Assembly (NCBI RefSeq): GCF_013215705.1
Contig: NZ_JABSQR010000001.1
Coordinates: 1-64,000, forward strand
DNA length: 64,000 nucleotides
Direction of reading: 5' to 3'
Origin: Moritella sp.
GTDB lineage: Bacteria; Pseudomonadota; Gammaproteobacteria; Enterobacterales; Moritellaceae
Shown: positions 18,079-27,479 of the stretch, piece after piece
How the letters are laid out: each line of letters begins with the position of its first letter
Position numbering within the stretch: position 1 is the first letter of the stretch
Notes under the pieces: model-generated
What the model was told of the DNA's origin: nothing
Database searches by the model: none
The model's input: the letters and a program-made list of their open reading frames with translations, nothing else
Program-made: the position numbers and the translations under genes

Positions 18079-18852
18079 TTGACTAATATAGCGCCAACTT
18101 TACCACCTAAACTACTATTATATATATTAAAAGCAAAGAATTATGGTGTTGAGTATCAGCCTATTATTGCGGTTGAAACACTTGAGGTTTTTGCTTATGA
18201 AGCTTTGTCTCGATTTTATGACGAAGCAAACAATCCAATTCCCCCTGATCACGTATATAAAGCTTTGCATCATAATCCGCTATCACTATTTCAGGTGGAA
18301 TTAGCACAGAAAAAATTACAGCTTAAACATGCTCCTAAAAATTTCAAATTATTCGTTAATTTAGATCAAGACTCCTATTTTGCTTATGGCGACGATGTCG
18401 CTGAGCATTCGGTAACGGCGACGGAATTAAACCCTTTCATTCGATTGTTTTTAGCGCATAGGGATAATGAAATAGTGGTAGAGTTAATTGAAAATTCAGA
18501 AATAAACGATGCCAAAATGAGCCTGAACATGATCAAGTTAATGGCGTCATATAATATAAGAACTGCGCTTGATGATATCTGTAATGACCAGTCTATGCTG
18601 TCGACCGCAGTATTAGAGCAAGTTGATTTTATAAAGTTCGATCGTTTTGTGGTATTGAATAAACACAATTCAAGTTTTCTACTGCTAATTAAAGCGTTAA
18701 TTTCTTACGCTCAAGAGGCCGGAAAGAAAACAATTTTGGAGGGGGTTGAAACGGATGAGGATCTGGTATTTGCAAAAGCATTAAATATTGATTATGTTCA
18801 AGGATTTCTATTTAAACCACAATTTGTATCTGCACCGAGTTTCGGCCTTTAA
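18079..18852 (+). CDS. Stand-alone EAL domain protein (predicted c-di-GMP phosphodiesterase)
   Basis: This 257-residue protein is a single EAL domain without sensor or GGDEF parts. The metal and catalytic residues seem present: Glu41 in YEAL, Asn94 in NLDQD, Glu135 in VVELIEN, Asp165-Asp166, Lys186 in FIKFD, Glu221 in EGVET and Gln241 in VQGFLF. Loop 6, normally DDFGTGxSS, reads DDICNDQSM. This loop controls dimerisation and metal placement, so activity may be altered. The start is a TTG with AACAGA upstream, a weak site, and no in-frame ATG fits. It is followed by a GC-rich hairpin at 18858-18882 without a T-run. Confidence 0.85.
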   Translation: MTNIAPTLPPKLLLYILKAKNYGVEYQPIIAVETLEVFAYEALSRFYDEANNPIPPDHVYKALHHNPLSLFQVELAQKKLQLKHAPKNFKLFVNLDQDSYFAYGDDVAEHSVTATELNPFIRLFLAHRDNEIVVELIENSEINDAKMSLNMIKLMASYNIRTALDDICNDQSMLSTAVLEQVDFIKFDRFVVLNKHNSSFLLLIKALISYAQEAGKKTILEGVETDEDLVFAKALNIDYVQGFLFKPQFVSAPSFGL

Positions 18853-18918
18853 TACATCGGCCCTTAATATAAGCAAGGGCCGAGCAAGTTACATAAGTAA
18901 TCTTATATTTATACGGTA

Positions 18919-20832
18919 TTATTTCAGTTTAAACTGACTAACAATCGCCACTAACTGTTCATTTGAACTGGCTAGATTACGTGTACTGTCCATAGTCTTC
19001 TCACCGTTCTGGGTTAGTTGATTTACCATCCCTTGGATCATGGTCATGTTACGGTTGATCTCTTCCGTTACTGAGCTCTGTTCTTCTGCTGCAGTTGCTA
19101 TTTGAATACCCAGATCATTAATCTGCATGACAGAGTCGGTCATTGAATCGAGGTTATCATTAACACTGGCTGTAGTTTCGGCTGTTTGTTGACAACTGGC
19201 TTTGGTGATGTCCATCGCACGAACAACCATATCAGCGCCATTACGTAAACGTGTAAGCATCTCGTTAATTTCAGAGGTACTTTGCTGTGTGCGTGCTGCT
19301 AGCGTACGAACTTCATCAGCTACAACCGCAAAACCACGGCCTTGTTCACCAGCGCGTGCAGCTTCAATCGCCGCATTTAATGCCAGTAAGTTAGTCTGGT
19401 CTGCAATTTCGCCAATCACACTCAATACAGAGCTGATCCTATCGGTGTCTTCATTCATTGTTTGAATGTTGAGAGCCATCGCTTCAACTTCATTAACTAA
19501 GTCTGCCACACCGTGCACAGCGCCTTCTACAACAGTTTTTGATTTACGTGCTTCGTCTGCAGATTGCTGAGTAAAGGTTGCAGATTGAGCCGCATTTTGG
19601 GCAACGCTATCAGCGGTAGAACTCATTTCTGTTATCGCTACAACAACCTGGTCTGTTTCACTCGCGTGGTCGATTAATACCGTATTGTTGTGTTCAGTTT
19701 GCGATCTTAATTGTTCAATACCTGAAGAAATATGATCTGTCGACTGTGATATCTCTAACATCATTGCTTGTAAGTTGCTCACGAATCGATTTACCGCTTC
19801 AGCAATCTGACCCAAATCATCATTACTGTTTACCGCTAAGCGTTGTGTTAAATCTGCGTTGCCTTGAGCAAGGTCTACAATCGTTGACTTTAACGCCAGA
19901 ATTGGACGGTATAATCGATTAAGTGCGGCATATACAATCGCCGATGCCACAAGAATAAGCAGTATGGCACTGAATATGCTGTCTTCTAATAGTTCTTGCA
20001 CTGTGGCGTAGTGAGCAGATTGGTCTATTGTGATGAGTAAATGCCAACTCATCGAATCATCTAGCTTGATGCTTTCAAAGTAACTCACTTTATCTGCACC
20101 ATTAACAGTGAAGTTTGTTACGCCTTCATCTTTACTGAGTATCTCTTGTTGTAATTGCGCATAGCCCATTTCGTCAGCTAACTTACTTTGTCCTGGGTTG
20201 CGGATCTGTGCTGTTGACGCGATTGTAGTACCTTGATTATCGTGTAAGCTTGTTACCGCGTTGGCAAATGCAGACGCACGAACCATATCATTCAAAACGC
20301 CTAGCTCGATATCGGCAAGCAGTACACCTTCAAGTTGACCATTTTTATAAAACGGGGCAGCAATACTGATAAGTAATTGCTTAGTTAGCGCATCTTTATA
20401 CATTGCAGTTACAACTGTAGTGCGTTTTTGTTGTGCTAGGGTATACCAATCGCGCGTACGGGGATCATAACTAGCTAAATCTCGCTTGCCACTTGCAGCG
20501 CCATAAGATCGGCCATCGGCAAAACCAACCACGATGTCACTGGCTTTAGTAGCAGCGGTGATTTGTCGTACCATTAAGTGTATCTGCTCGTCACTACGTG
20601 GTTGGGCAAAATCGGGTGCCGTTGCAATCAAACCGTCTTTAATTGTTTGGAACCAAGTATTAATTTTTGCCGATGTGGTATCAACTTTTAATATAGAGTA
20701 GTCGTTGATATTACTCGACATCGAAGAAGATAACTGGCGGTAAGAAAATAAGTTAGAAATAGTTAAGGTGATTATTAAGAGTAGAATAATGACAGATATT
20801 ATTCGCCCTTTAAAACTTGATAGAAAATCCAC
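18919..20832 (-). CDS. Methyl-accepting chemotaxis protein with dCache_1 domain
   Basis: This 637-residue chemoreceptor has a first membrane helix (about 10-30), a periplasmic dCache_1 domain (about 35-275), a second helix (about 285-305), a HAMP domain and a long MCP signalling coiled coil with the hairpin tip GRGFAVVADEVRTLA. The Cache part contains YDPRTRDWY and, about 45 residues on, VLLADIEL, which fits the amino-acid-binding dCache motif, so an amino-acid ligand is likely. It ends in FKLK without a CheR-docking pentapeptide. It is a close paralogue of the receptor at 21333-23246. No chemotaxis operon is adjacent. Confidence 0.93.
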   Translation of the reverse strand: MDFLSSFKGRIISVIILLLIITLTISNLFSYRQLSSSMSSNINDYSILKVDTTSAKINTWFQTIKDGLIATAPDFAQPRSDEQIHLMVRQITAATKASDIVVGFADGRSYGAASGKRDLASYDPRTRDWYTLAQQKRTTVVTAMYKDALTKQLLISIAAPFYKNGQLEGVLLADIELGVLNDMVRASAFANAVTSLHDNQGTTIASTAQIRNPGQSKLADEMGYAQLQQEILSKDEGVTNFTVNGADKVSYFESIKLDDSMSWHLLITIDQSAHYATVQELLEDSIFSAILLILVASAIVYAALNRLYRPILALKSTIVDLAQGNADLTQRLAVNSNDDLGQIAEAVNRFVSNLQAMMLEISQSTDHISSGIEQLRSQTEHNNTVLIDHASETDQVVVAITEMSSTADSVAQNAAQSATFTQQSADEARKSKTVVEGAVHGVADLVNEVEAMALNIQTMNEDTDRISSVLSVIGEIADQTNLLALNAAIEAARAGEQGRGFAVVADEVRTLAARTQQSTSEINEMLTRLRNGADMVVRAMDITKASCQQTAETTASVNDNLDSMTDSVMQINDLGIQIATAAEEQSSVTEEINRNMTMIQGMVNQLTQNGEKTMDSTRNLASSNEQLVAIVSQFKLK

Positions 20833-21061
20833 GTGAGTTTATATCCTTTAATAGTTATAAATATTGCTATTTAGCTGATTTGCCAATATATATTCAGATT
20901 ATTGCAGTTTTCTAACATGCTATCATTCATATGAAAATTCGGGTAGGGTTTTGTTGGTGTTTATAACGTTAACATTGGCGTTAAATGCTTTATTATCACT
21001 CCAAGTCAATCTTTACGGCTATATAAAGCTATGATTCTTAATATATTGTATCGAAGTTGCT

Positions 21062-21227
21062 TTGGTTTAAATTGGCTGGCGATGGCCAATCATTGTTCAT
21101 TGAAACTTGCTAGATGACACGTACTGTCCATGGTTTTTTCGCCATTTTCAGTTAATTGATTAACCATGCTTCGGCTCATGGTCATATTACGATTTATCTC
21201 TTCGGTCATTGAATAGAGGTTATCGTC
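21062..21227 (-). pseudogene. Relic of a third chemoreceptor C-terminus
   Basis: Read on the minus strand, these about 165 bases align with the last codons of both flanking receptors: the regions for NLASSNEQLVAI, the TMDST/NGEKT stretch and NRNMTMI are recognisable. At about 21205 the sequence jumps to the segment corresponding to 19139-19162 (near MTDSV), so an internal deletion has joined two receptor pieces. Stops and frameshifts remove coding capacity. It lies between the two intact paralogues, as expected if an original tandem array of three has lost its middle member. Confidence 0.8.
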
Positions 21228-21332
21228 ATAAAATTGAATCTGTTAGCTACGAGTGAAAATAAATATTACTGGGAAGATTGGCTAGGATGTAGGCCTTTAA
21301 AGCGATAAAGACCTACATTGAATCAATTTATT

Positions 21333-23246
21333 TTAGTTTAGTTTGAACTGTCCAACAATCGCGACTAATTGTTCATTCGAACTTGCAAGCGTATGCGTAC
21401 TGTCCATGGTTTTTTTGCCATTTTCAGTTAACTGAGAAACCATGCTTTGAATCATTGTCATGTTACGGTTTATCTCTTCTGTTACTGAGCTTTGCTCTTC
21501 AGCAGCCGTTGCAATTTGAATACCGAGATCATTAATCTGCATCACTGAATTCGTCATAGAATCAAGACTGACATTGACACTTGCCGTTGTATCAGCTGTT
21601 TGCTGACAGCTCAATTTCGTTGCGTCCATTGCTTTTACAACGGTATCAGCGCCATTGCGTAAGCGGGTTAGCATCTCGTTAATCTCTGAAGTGCTTTGCT
21701 GAGTTCTTGCGGCTAACGTTCGAACTTCATCGGCAACAACCGCAAAGCCTCGGCCTTGTTCGCCAGCACGTGCCGCTTCAATCGCTGCATTTAGTGCCAG
21801 TAGGTTAGTTTGATCTGCAATCTCACCAATCACACTTAATACCTTGCTAATTTTATGGGTATCTTCATTCATCGTTTGAATGTTGAGAGCCATTGCTTCA
21901 ACTTCATTTACTAAGTCTGCAACCCCGTTTACTGCACCTTGAACTACTGTTTTGGATTGGTGAGCCTCATCGGTTGATTTTTGTGTGAAGGTTGCGCTTT
22001 GCGCAGCACTTTGAGCCACACTGTCAGCCGTCGAACTCATTTCTGTTACTGCAACAACAACCTGGTCGGTTTCACTTGCATGATCAATTAATACGGCGTT
22101 ATTGTGCTCTGTTTGAGAACGTAACTGTTCAATCCCGGTAGAAATATGCGTTGTTGATTGTGATATTTCTAACATTATTGACTGTAGGTTGCTAATAAAG
22201 GTATTTACGCCTTCGGCTATTTGGCCTAAATCATCTTTACTTGTTACTTCCAATCGCTGAGTTAAATCGCCGTTGCCTTGTGCGAGATCTTGAATTGTTG
22301 ATTTTAATGCAATAATGGGTTGGTAAAGTTTATTAAGGCAAATGTATACTAATATCGACACGATAAGAATTAAAATAACAGCCGTGATCAATGAATCATT
22401 AAAGCTGTCTGTAATGACGGCGTGGTGCGCGTCTTTATCTAGCGTTACCACTATATGCCAGCTTAATCGGCTATCAAGCTTAACAGCTTCAAAATAGCTG
22501 ATCTTTTCTTTACCATTGACTGAAAGAGCGAGTTTACCTGTTTCTTCCGCTAACATGTTTTGCTGTAACTGTGTAAATGCAGCGTTATCGGCAAGTTTTG
22601 ATTTCCCCGGATTTTCGATGGCATCTGTAGACGCAATTATCGTACCTTGTTCATCAAACAAACTTGTGGTCGCATTAGAAAATGCAGAAGCTTTAACGAT
22701 ATCTTCAAGCACGTTCAATTCGATATCAGCAAGTAATACACCTTGTAATTGCCCATTATGGTAAAATGGTTCGGCAATACTTACCAATAGATTGTTGGTA
22801 AATGCATCTTTATACATAGGCGTAATAATTGTTTTTCTTTGACGTTTGGCTTCTTCATACCAACCTCGTGCACGCGGGTCGTATTCCGATGCGTCATGTT
22901 TTCCGCTCGTCGCACTATAAGAACGGCCATCTTCAAAACCTACTAGTATGTCTGTTGCTTTTGTTGATGCATTGATTTGCTGCACCATTAAAATAATCTG
23001 GTCATCGTTACGTGCTACAGAAAAATCGAGAGCCGTCCCGATCAAACCGTCCTTGATGGTTTGAAACCAAGCGTTAATTGATTCGGATGTACTACTGACT
23101 TTCAGGGTTGAGTACTTATCTATATCATCTTTAATTAACGCGGACATTTGGCGATAAGAAAGAAAGTTTGATATTGCAAGCGTCGTGATGAGCAGTAACA
23201 TAATTACTGTAATTATCCGGCCTTTGAAACTTGATAAAAAATTCAC
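21333..23246 (-). CDS. Methyl-accepting chemotaxis protein with dCache_1 domain (paralogue)
   Basis: This second 637-residue receptor has the same layout as the one at 18919-20832 and nearly identical signalling and hairpin regions. The Cache domains differ more, as expected when ligand specificity diverges. The amino-acid motif is kept: YDPRARGWY followed by VLLADIEL. A helix pair at about 10-30 and 285-305 brackets the periplasmic part. Its upstream region carries a CRP-like site at 23377-23392. It is monocistronic, and probably expressed separately from its paralogue since a relic and about 500 bases lie between them. Confidence 0.93.
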   Translation of the reverse strand: MNFLSSFKGRIITVIMLLLITTLAISNFLSYRQMSALIKDDIDKYSTLKVSSTSESINAWFQTIKDGLIGTALDFSVARNDDQIILMVQQINASTKATDILVGFEDGRSYSATSGKHDASEYDPRARGWYEEAKRQRKTIITPMYKDAFTNNLLVSIAEPFYHNGQLQGVLLADIELNVLEDIVKASAFSNATTSLFDEQGTIIASTDAIENPGKSKLADNAAFTQLQQNMLAEETGKLALSVNGKEKISYFEAVKLDSRLSWHIVVTLDKDAHHAVITDSFNDSLITAVILILIVSILVYICLNKLYQPIIALKSTIQDLAQGNGDLTQRLEVTSKDDLGQIAEGVNTFISNLQSIMLEISQSTTHISTGIEQLRSQTEHNNAVLIDHASETDQVVVAVTEMSSTADSVAQSAAQSATFTQKSTDEAHQSKTVVQGAVNGVADLVNEVEAMALNIQTMNEDTHKISKVLSVIGEIADQTNLLALNAAIEAARAGEQGRGFAVVADEVRTLAARTQQSTSEINEMLTRLRNGADTVVKAMDATKLSCQQTADTTASVNVSLDSMTNSVMQINDLGIQIATAAEEQSSVTEEINRNMTMIQSMVSQLTENGKKTMDSTHTLASSNEQLVAIVGQFKLN

Positions 23247-23376
23247 GTGGGTACATCCTTTTTATAAATTAATTCGAGAGTGGATACTCGCATTACACAG
23301 CGATAACACTATCGCAATTACATTCGTATTAGCTTATCGGCAGGAAATAGTAACATCACATCTTTAATGGCCAATA

Positions 23377-23392
23377 AGTGATGCTCGTCACA
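23377..23392. promoter_or_regulatory. CRP-like site upstream of the chemoreceptor
   Basis: AGTGA-TGCTCG-TCACA matches the TGTGA-N6-TCACA consensus at nine of ten positions. It lies 131 bases before the start of the receptor at 21333-23246 and about 220 bases before the DsbA-like gene, so either may be the target. Prediction by eye only. Confidence 0.45.
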
Positions 23393-23487
23393 TAAATAGA
23401 ATGCTTCTAATCATTAAGTATTAATATACCCAACGGAAGTGGATGGCGCCTTGACCAGTTTAAAGTTGTTATACTTATTTAGCATAA

Positions 23488-23501
23488 TTGATCTATATCA
23501 T
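23488..23501. promoter_or_regulatory. FNR-like box upstream of the DsbA-like lipoprotein gene
   Basis: TTGATCTATATCAT matches the FNR consensus TTGAT-N4-ATCAA with one mismatch, and differs in one base from the site upstream of nirB at 63749-63762. It is about 108 bases before the ATG at 23609. It suggests oxygen-responsive expression. Confidence 0.5.
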
Positions 23502-23608
23502 GGTGAAAGTAAAGCAAGGTAATCTTATTCGACACTACTAACAATAGATTATAGGATCTCGTGCTTTTTAACATCTATCTTCATTTTCAACTAATGGTCC
23601 TCTATATT

Positions 23609-24286
23609 ATGAAATCTATTTTTAAACCGCTGTTATTCGTTTTTGTGTCATTGTTTGCGCTTGCTGGTTGCAGCGAAGACAATAATCCAAAAGAAGGGAA
23701 TGAATACGCTGTTATTCCAACGCCAATGCCTGACTTGCCTGATGTTGTCGAAATCTTTTCTCTTGCGTGCGGTAATTGTAAGAACATGGAAACCATGATC
23801 CCTGCAATTGAAGATATGACTAAAATAGAGATTGCTAAAACCCACGTAACCTTTAATAAAAGTGCGCAGCGCTCTGCTTATGTTTACTATGCAGCAGCGA
23901 ATCAAAATAACGGTAAACCTAGCCATGAGATGATGACTGACTTGTTTACTTATACCCAAAGTGGTGCTGGTGCAGACAAGCATGATCATGGTAAAGGTAA
24001 AGAGACTGAAGACGTTGCTGAAACGATGACACTTGCACAGAAAAAAGCTGAGATGATTGCCATCTTCGCAACATACAACATGAAAAGCCCAATTGATTTA
24101 AGCGAAGCAGAGCACGAAGCGGTTTATCAAGCCATGATTAAAGCAGAAACGATTGTAACGAACGCTAATATTTCATCTGTACCTGCTTTTCTCGTACAAG
24201 GAAAATACCTGGTTAACTCTAGCGCACATAAAACATTAGAAGACTTAGCTGCAACGATTACTTATCTGAACCGTTTAGATAAATAA
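23609..24286 (+). CDS. DsbA-like thiol:disulfide oxidoreductase lipoprotein
   Basis: This 225-residue predicted lipoprotein has a signal peptide ending in the lipobox LAGC (Cys21). The thioredoxin-fold active site is CGNC (54-57) where DsbA has CPHC, and SSVPAFLV supplies the cis-proline loop. A charged, His/Gly/Lys-rich insertion (DKHDHGKGKETED) lies in the helical domain. It probably oxidises or isomerises disulfides at the periplasmic membrane face. I start at the ATG 23609 because the lipoprotein signal then begins at residue 1. A GTG at 23561 would put 16 residues before the signal. A FNR-like box lies upstream. Confidence 0.83.
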   Translation: MKSIFKPLLFVFVSLFALAGCSEDNNPKEGNEYAVIPTPMPDLPDVVEIFSLACGNCKNMETMIPAIEDMTKIEIAKTHVTFNKSAQRSAYVYYAAANQNNGKPSHEMMTDLFTYTQSGAGADKHDHGKGKETEDVAETMTLAQKKAEMIAIFATYNMKSPIDLSEAEHEAVYQAMIKAETIVTNANISSVPAFLVQGKYLVNSSAHKTLEDLAATITYLNRLDK

Positions 24287-24313
24287 GCGTAATACATCTT
24301 ATTTGTTAATCCT

Positions 24314-24366
24314 GAAAGGAGCGATACTTGTTTATTTACAGTGATGAGTGTGTCCCGCTCCTTTTC
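24314..24366 (+). terminator. Possible long-loop terminator
   Basis: GAAAGGAGCG pairs with CGCTCCTTTTC across a 32-base loop, ending in a short T-run, 28 bases after the DsbA-like gene. The loop is long, so the call is weak. Confidence 0.4.
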
Positions 24367-24522
24367 TATATCAACTTTCATTCAAAAGTAGATCGTATCG
24401 TTTGTGAACGTAAATAACGATATGTGTAGATCAAATGATAAATTATATGGTTAAACTCAGCTTTAACAGTAGACTTTATATCTAATGAATTTTATTATTC
24501 GTGAAATTTTTAACAAAGAACT

Positions 24523-25368
24523 ATGAACATGACATTAGCAGCAATTGATTACCGTGCTGAAAATTGCGGTGAAGCGTTTGTAAAATCGCTTCGTGACACA
24601 GGGTTTGGCGTATTAACTAATCATCCGATTGATCCGGCGTTAGTTCAAGCTATTTACACTGAATGGCAAGCATTCTTTGAAACCGAAGAAAAACACGATT
24701 TCTTGTTTAAACCTGAAACGCAAGATGGTTTTTTCCCTGCAACTGTCTCTGAAACCGCAAAAGGCCACAGTGTTAAAGATATTAAAGAGTATTTCCATGT
24801 ATATACTTGGGGTCGTATTCCTGAGTCATTAAAAGAAAATATACTCGCGTATTACTCGCAAGCCAATGCATTAGCCGCTGAATTACTGGATTGGGTGGAA
24901 GAATTCTCACCAGTTGACGTATCTGCAAAATACAGCATGCCATTATCAAAGATGGTTGAAGCCAGTTCGCGTACATTATTACGTGTTTTACATTACCCAC
25001 CAATGACAGGTAATGAAGAAGTAGGCGCTATCCGTGCTGCTGCACACGAAGACATTAATATGCTTACAGTGCTGCCCGCGGCTAACGAACCTGGTTTACA
25101 AGTACTAAATAAAGATGGTAGCTGGTTAGACGTACCAAGCGATTTTGGTAATATCATTATTAATATCGGTGATATGCTTCAAGAAGCATCAGGTGGTTAT
25201 TTCCCATCAACAACGCACCGCGTTATTAACCCTGAAGGTGCAGACATGACTAAAGCGCGTGTTTCGTTACCGCTATTTCTGCACCCTAAAGCAGACGTTG
25301 TATTATCAGAACGTTACACTGCCGATGAGTACTTAACGGAAAGGTTACGTGAATTAGGCGTGCTGTAA
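24523..25368 (+). CDS. 2-oxoglutarate/Fe(II) oxygenase, isopenicillin N synthase-like
   Basis: This 281-residue protein belongs to the IPNS/2OG-oxygenase superfamily. The iron triad is His175 and Asp177 (AAHEDINMLT) with His232 (THRVINP), and the co-substrate RxS motif is seen in KARVSLPLF. The N-terminal opening, FVKSLRDTGFGVLTNHP, is the usual non-haem dioxygenase N domain. Bacterial members act on varied small molecules. None is suggested by the neighbours. Starts at 24523 or 24529 are both possible. The gene is followed by a clear terminator. Confidence 0.87.
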   Translation: MNMTLAAIDYRAENCGEAFVKSLRDTGFGVLTNHPIDPALVQAIYTEWQAFFETEEKHDFLFKPETQDGFFPATVSETAKGHSVKDIKEYFHVYTWGRIPESLKENILAYYSQANALAAELLDWVEEFSPVDVSAKYSMPLSKMVEASSRTLLRVLHYPPMTGNEEVGAIRAAAHEDINMLTVLPAANEPGLQVLNKDGSWLDVPSDFGNIIINIGDMLQEASGGYFPSTTHRVINPEGADMTKARVSLPLFLHPKADVVLSERYTADEYLTERLRELGVL

Positions 25369-25395
25369 CGTCTATGCTGATTACAGTTACTCATC

Positions 25396-25420
25396 AAAGC
25401 GCATTTATGCGCTTTTTTTT
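25396..25420 (+). terminator. Rho-independent terminator
   Basis: AAAGCGCA-TTTA-TGCGCTTT forms an 8-bp stem running into a T8 tract, 28 bases after the oxygenase stop. Confidence 0.9.
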
Positions 25421-25485
25421 GTTCTCAATTTTATGTTTTGTTTACTAAACTCTCTGTATTAATGATGTTTAAAGGGTATGAGTAA

Positions 25486-26472
25486 ATGTTAAAATCGGTT
25501 AATGGTTGTGCGCATGAATGGTTTATCTCATTAACCGAATCGGAAGATGAGGCGCAACTTGACGTTAGACTCATTGATTCGTTACAAGCTATTTTACAAA
25601 CGCAGAAAATTGCAGTGTTTGTGAGGGAAAACGCGCTAAAAGAGCAGAACATCACCTTAATTACTGATAATTTAACCGAGCAAGACTTTACGCCTGAAAA
25701 TATTGATTCGTTATATCTTAAATTACAAGATAATAAGATCCATACCTGTCTGTGCTCACAACTCCGAATCAGCTATATCCCAATCTGTCATTGTGAATCG
25801 GTAATTGGCTTTGTTGTTGCCGTGCATACAAAGGAAGAGATTTTAGATACCAATCAATTTGGCACGGCTGTTAATGTATTACACATTTATGCCAATCAAC
25901 GCCATGTCCTGTTTAAAAATAGACTTGATCCATTGACTGAATTACTTAACCGACAAACCTTTGAGAGTAAGTTGATGGAGGTGATCGCTGGTCATGATCA
26001 CCGCGAGAAAATTGGTGAGCACTGTGCTTGGTATCTGGGTATGTTAGATATTGATAACTTTAAACAGGTGAATGACCAGTTTGGACATGTCATTGGCGAT
26101 GAGGTGTTAATCTTAATCGCGCGCTTAATTAAAACCAACTTTCGTAGTCAAGATTATATTTTTCGCTATGGCGGTGAAGAGTTTTCGGTGTTGTTTAAAT
26201 GTGCAGCAGAAGATACAGCAGTACTCATATTGGAGCGGTTAAGGGGGATGATCGCGCAGCATATATTTCCACAAGTTGGGACTATTACCATCAGTATAGG
26301 TTTTACAGAATTAGAGAGTGGCAGGATATTATCAACACTCGTGCAGCAAGCTGATGTAGCCTTGTATGACTCAAAACGTTCAGGGAGAAACAAGGTAACA
26401 AACTTTAAACAAATTGAGGGCCAACATCACCTTGAATATGGTGTCGAGCATGAACACGAATTGTTTAAATAA
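25486..26472 (+). CDS. GGDEF diguanylate cyclase with N-terminal GAF-like domain
   Basis: This 328-residue soluble protein has an N-terminal sensor of GAF-like size (about 25-140) and a C-terminal GGDEF domain. The active site GGEEF (229-233) is intact, and LDPLTELLNR and DIDNFKQVNDQFGH are typical of the domain. RSQD (220-223) five residues before GGEEF is a product-inhibition I-site. It should therefore make c-di-GMP with feedback control. The stand-alone EAL protein lies 7 kb upstream. AAAGGG precedes the ATG at a distance of nine bases. Confidence 0.9.
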   Translation: MLKSVNGCAHEWFISLTESEDEAQLDVRLIDSLQAILQTQKIAVFVRENALKEQNITLITDNLTEQDFTPENIDSLYLKLQDNKIHTCLCSQLRISYIPICHCESVIGFVVAVHTKEEILDTNQFGTAVNVLHIYANQRHVLFKNRLDPLTELLNRQTFESKLMEVIAGHDHREKIGEHCAWYLGMLDIDNFKQVNDQFGHVIGDEVLILIARLIKTNFRSQDYIFRYGGEEFSVLFKCAAEDTAVLILERLRGMIAQHIFPQVGTITISIGFTELESGRILSTLVQQADVALYDSKRSGRNKVTNFKQIEGQHHLEYGVEHEHELFK

Positions 26473-26517
26473 AGCTAATTTTAATATATGAAGTTAAATA
26501 AAAGGTTAAACCAGAAG

Positions 26518-26563
26518 AAAGCATCAGTTAATTATTTTATACATGAACTAACGGATGCTTTTA
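26518..26563. terminator. Terminator between GGDEF gene and cdd
   Basis: AAAGCATC-A-GTTA pairs with TAAC-G-GATGCTTTT across an 18-base loop, between two convergent genes. It ends in a T-run on the plus strand and an A-run upstream, so it may act both ways. Confidence 0.6.
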
Positions 26564-26571
26564 ATTTTCAT

Positions 26572-27465
26572 CTAATGTGCATATAGATGCTGATAATTTT
26601 CAACACCGATTTCAGACACAAGTACTTGCGTAGCTTGCGCGTGACTCATCTTAGTCTCTGCTTTTTCAACTAAGATCATCGCGGCAATATCAGCTAATCT
26701 AAACCCAGCTAAATTTAAATTAATTAATACGGATTGTAGTGGTGATAGTGACGGATTAAAAGCCGCATTTTCAATATAACGGCCGGCAATCACAGTACCC
26801 GTTGTTGTTTTTAACGCAATACCTGCATGGCAATGACTATAAGGCGCATAACTGTCGTTTGCTGCTTTGAGTGCCATTTGTACCAGTCTTGAGTCGCTTG
26901 GTTGTTGCAAAGTTAAATTAACCGGTTTAGCTGCTAATAGTGATTCGCTAATACCTAAGTCAATTGGACCGAAAGAATCGGGCAGTAAAGTCGCTAAGGT
27001 TTTTATCCCTGTTGCCTTTAAATTGACACTTAACTCGGGTGCACAGTGTAACTCATTCATGAATTGACGACAGTGACCACAAGGACTATCGGTGACCGTA
27101 ATGTCTAAAATAGCAGATTCATGATGACTAAAGGCATTATTAATGGCTGCTTGTTCAGCATGAACACTGTTGAATAATGCTTGATTAGTAAATTCATAAT
27201 TGGCACCAAAGTATAGGTTACCCGATCCAGCTCGTGCAATTGCGCCAACATTGAAGTCTGAGATAGGTGCAACAGAATAGGCGGCAGCTAGGGGTAATAA
27301 ACTCAGTAATAGCGCAGGTGTTTCGAGTGCAGAATGCAGTTGTAATAAGTCGACATCGTCAGCGTTAATAACACCCTTAAAATCAGGGTTGGTGATGATA
27401 GGGTGAACATGGCGTTGAAGTGATTCAGGTAAGCACGGAAGTGCGGTAAGGAGTTTTTCTTTCAT
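26572..27465 (-). CDS. cdd: Cytidine deaminase
   Basis: This 297-residue enzyme hydrolyses cytidine and deoxycytidine to uridine and deoxyuridine in pyrimidine salvage. It is of the long, two-domain enterobacterial dimeric type (E. coli Cdd, 294 residues). The zinc site is His102 and Glu104 in SVHAEQAA, with Cys129 and Cys132 in DSPCGHC. FNVGAIARAGSGNLYFGANYE is given as two parts: FNVGAIARAG and YFGANYE, the substrate loop. The second domain repeats the fold without the metal site. I start at the ATG 27465, which has AAGG eight bases before it. A GTG at 27492 lies inside the upstream terminator stem and is unlikely. Confidence 0.93.
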   Translation of the reverse strand: MKEKLLTALPCLPESLQRHVHPIITNPDFKGVINADDVDLLQLHSALETPALLLSLLPLAAAYSVAPISDFNVGAIARAGSGNLYFGANYEFTNQALFNSVHAEQAAINNAFSHHESAILDITVTDSPCGHCRQFMNELHCAPELSVNLKATGIKTLATLLPDSFGPIDLGISESLLAAKPVNLTLQQPSDSRLVQMALKAANDSYAPYSHCHAGIALKTTTGTVIAGRYIENAAFNPSLSPLQSVLINLNLAGFRLADIAAMILVEKAETKMSHAQATQVLVSEIGVENYQHLYAH

Positions 27466-27479
27466 AAAATTGGCCTTGT

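Noticed and set aside
18858-18882. CGGCCCTT/AAGGGCCG hairpin after the EAL gene as terminator
   Set aside because: No T-run on either strand. May be a structural pause but cannot be called a rho-independent terminator.
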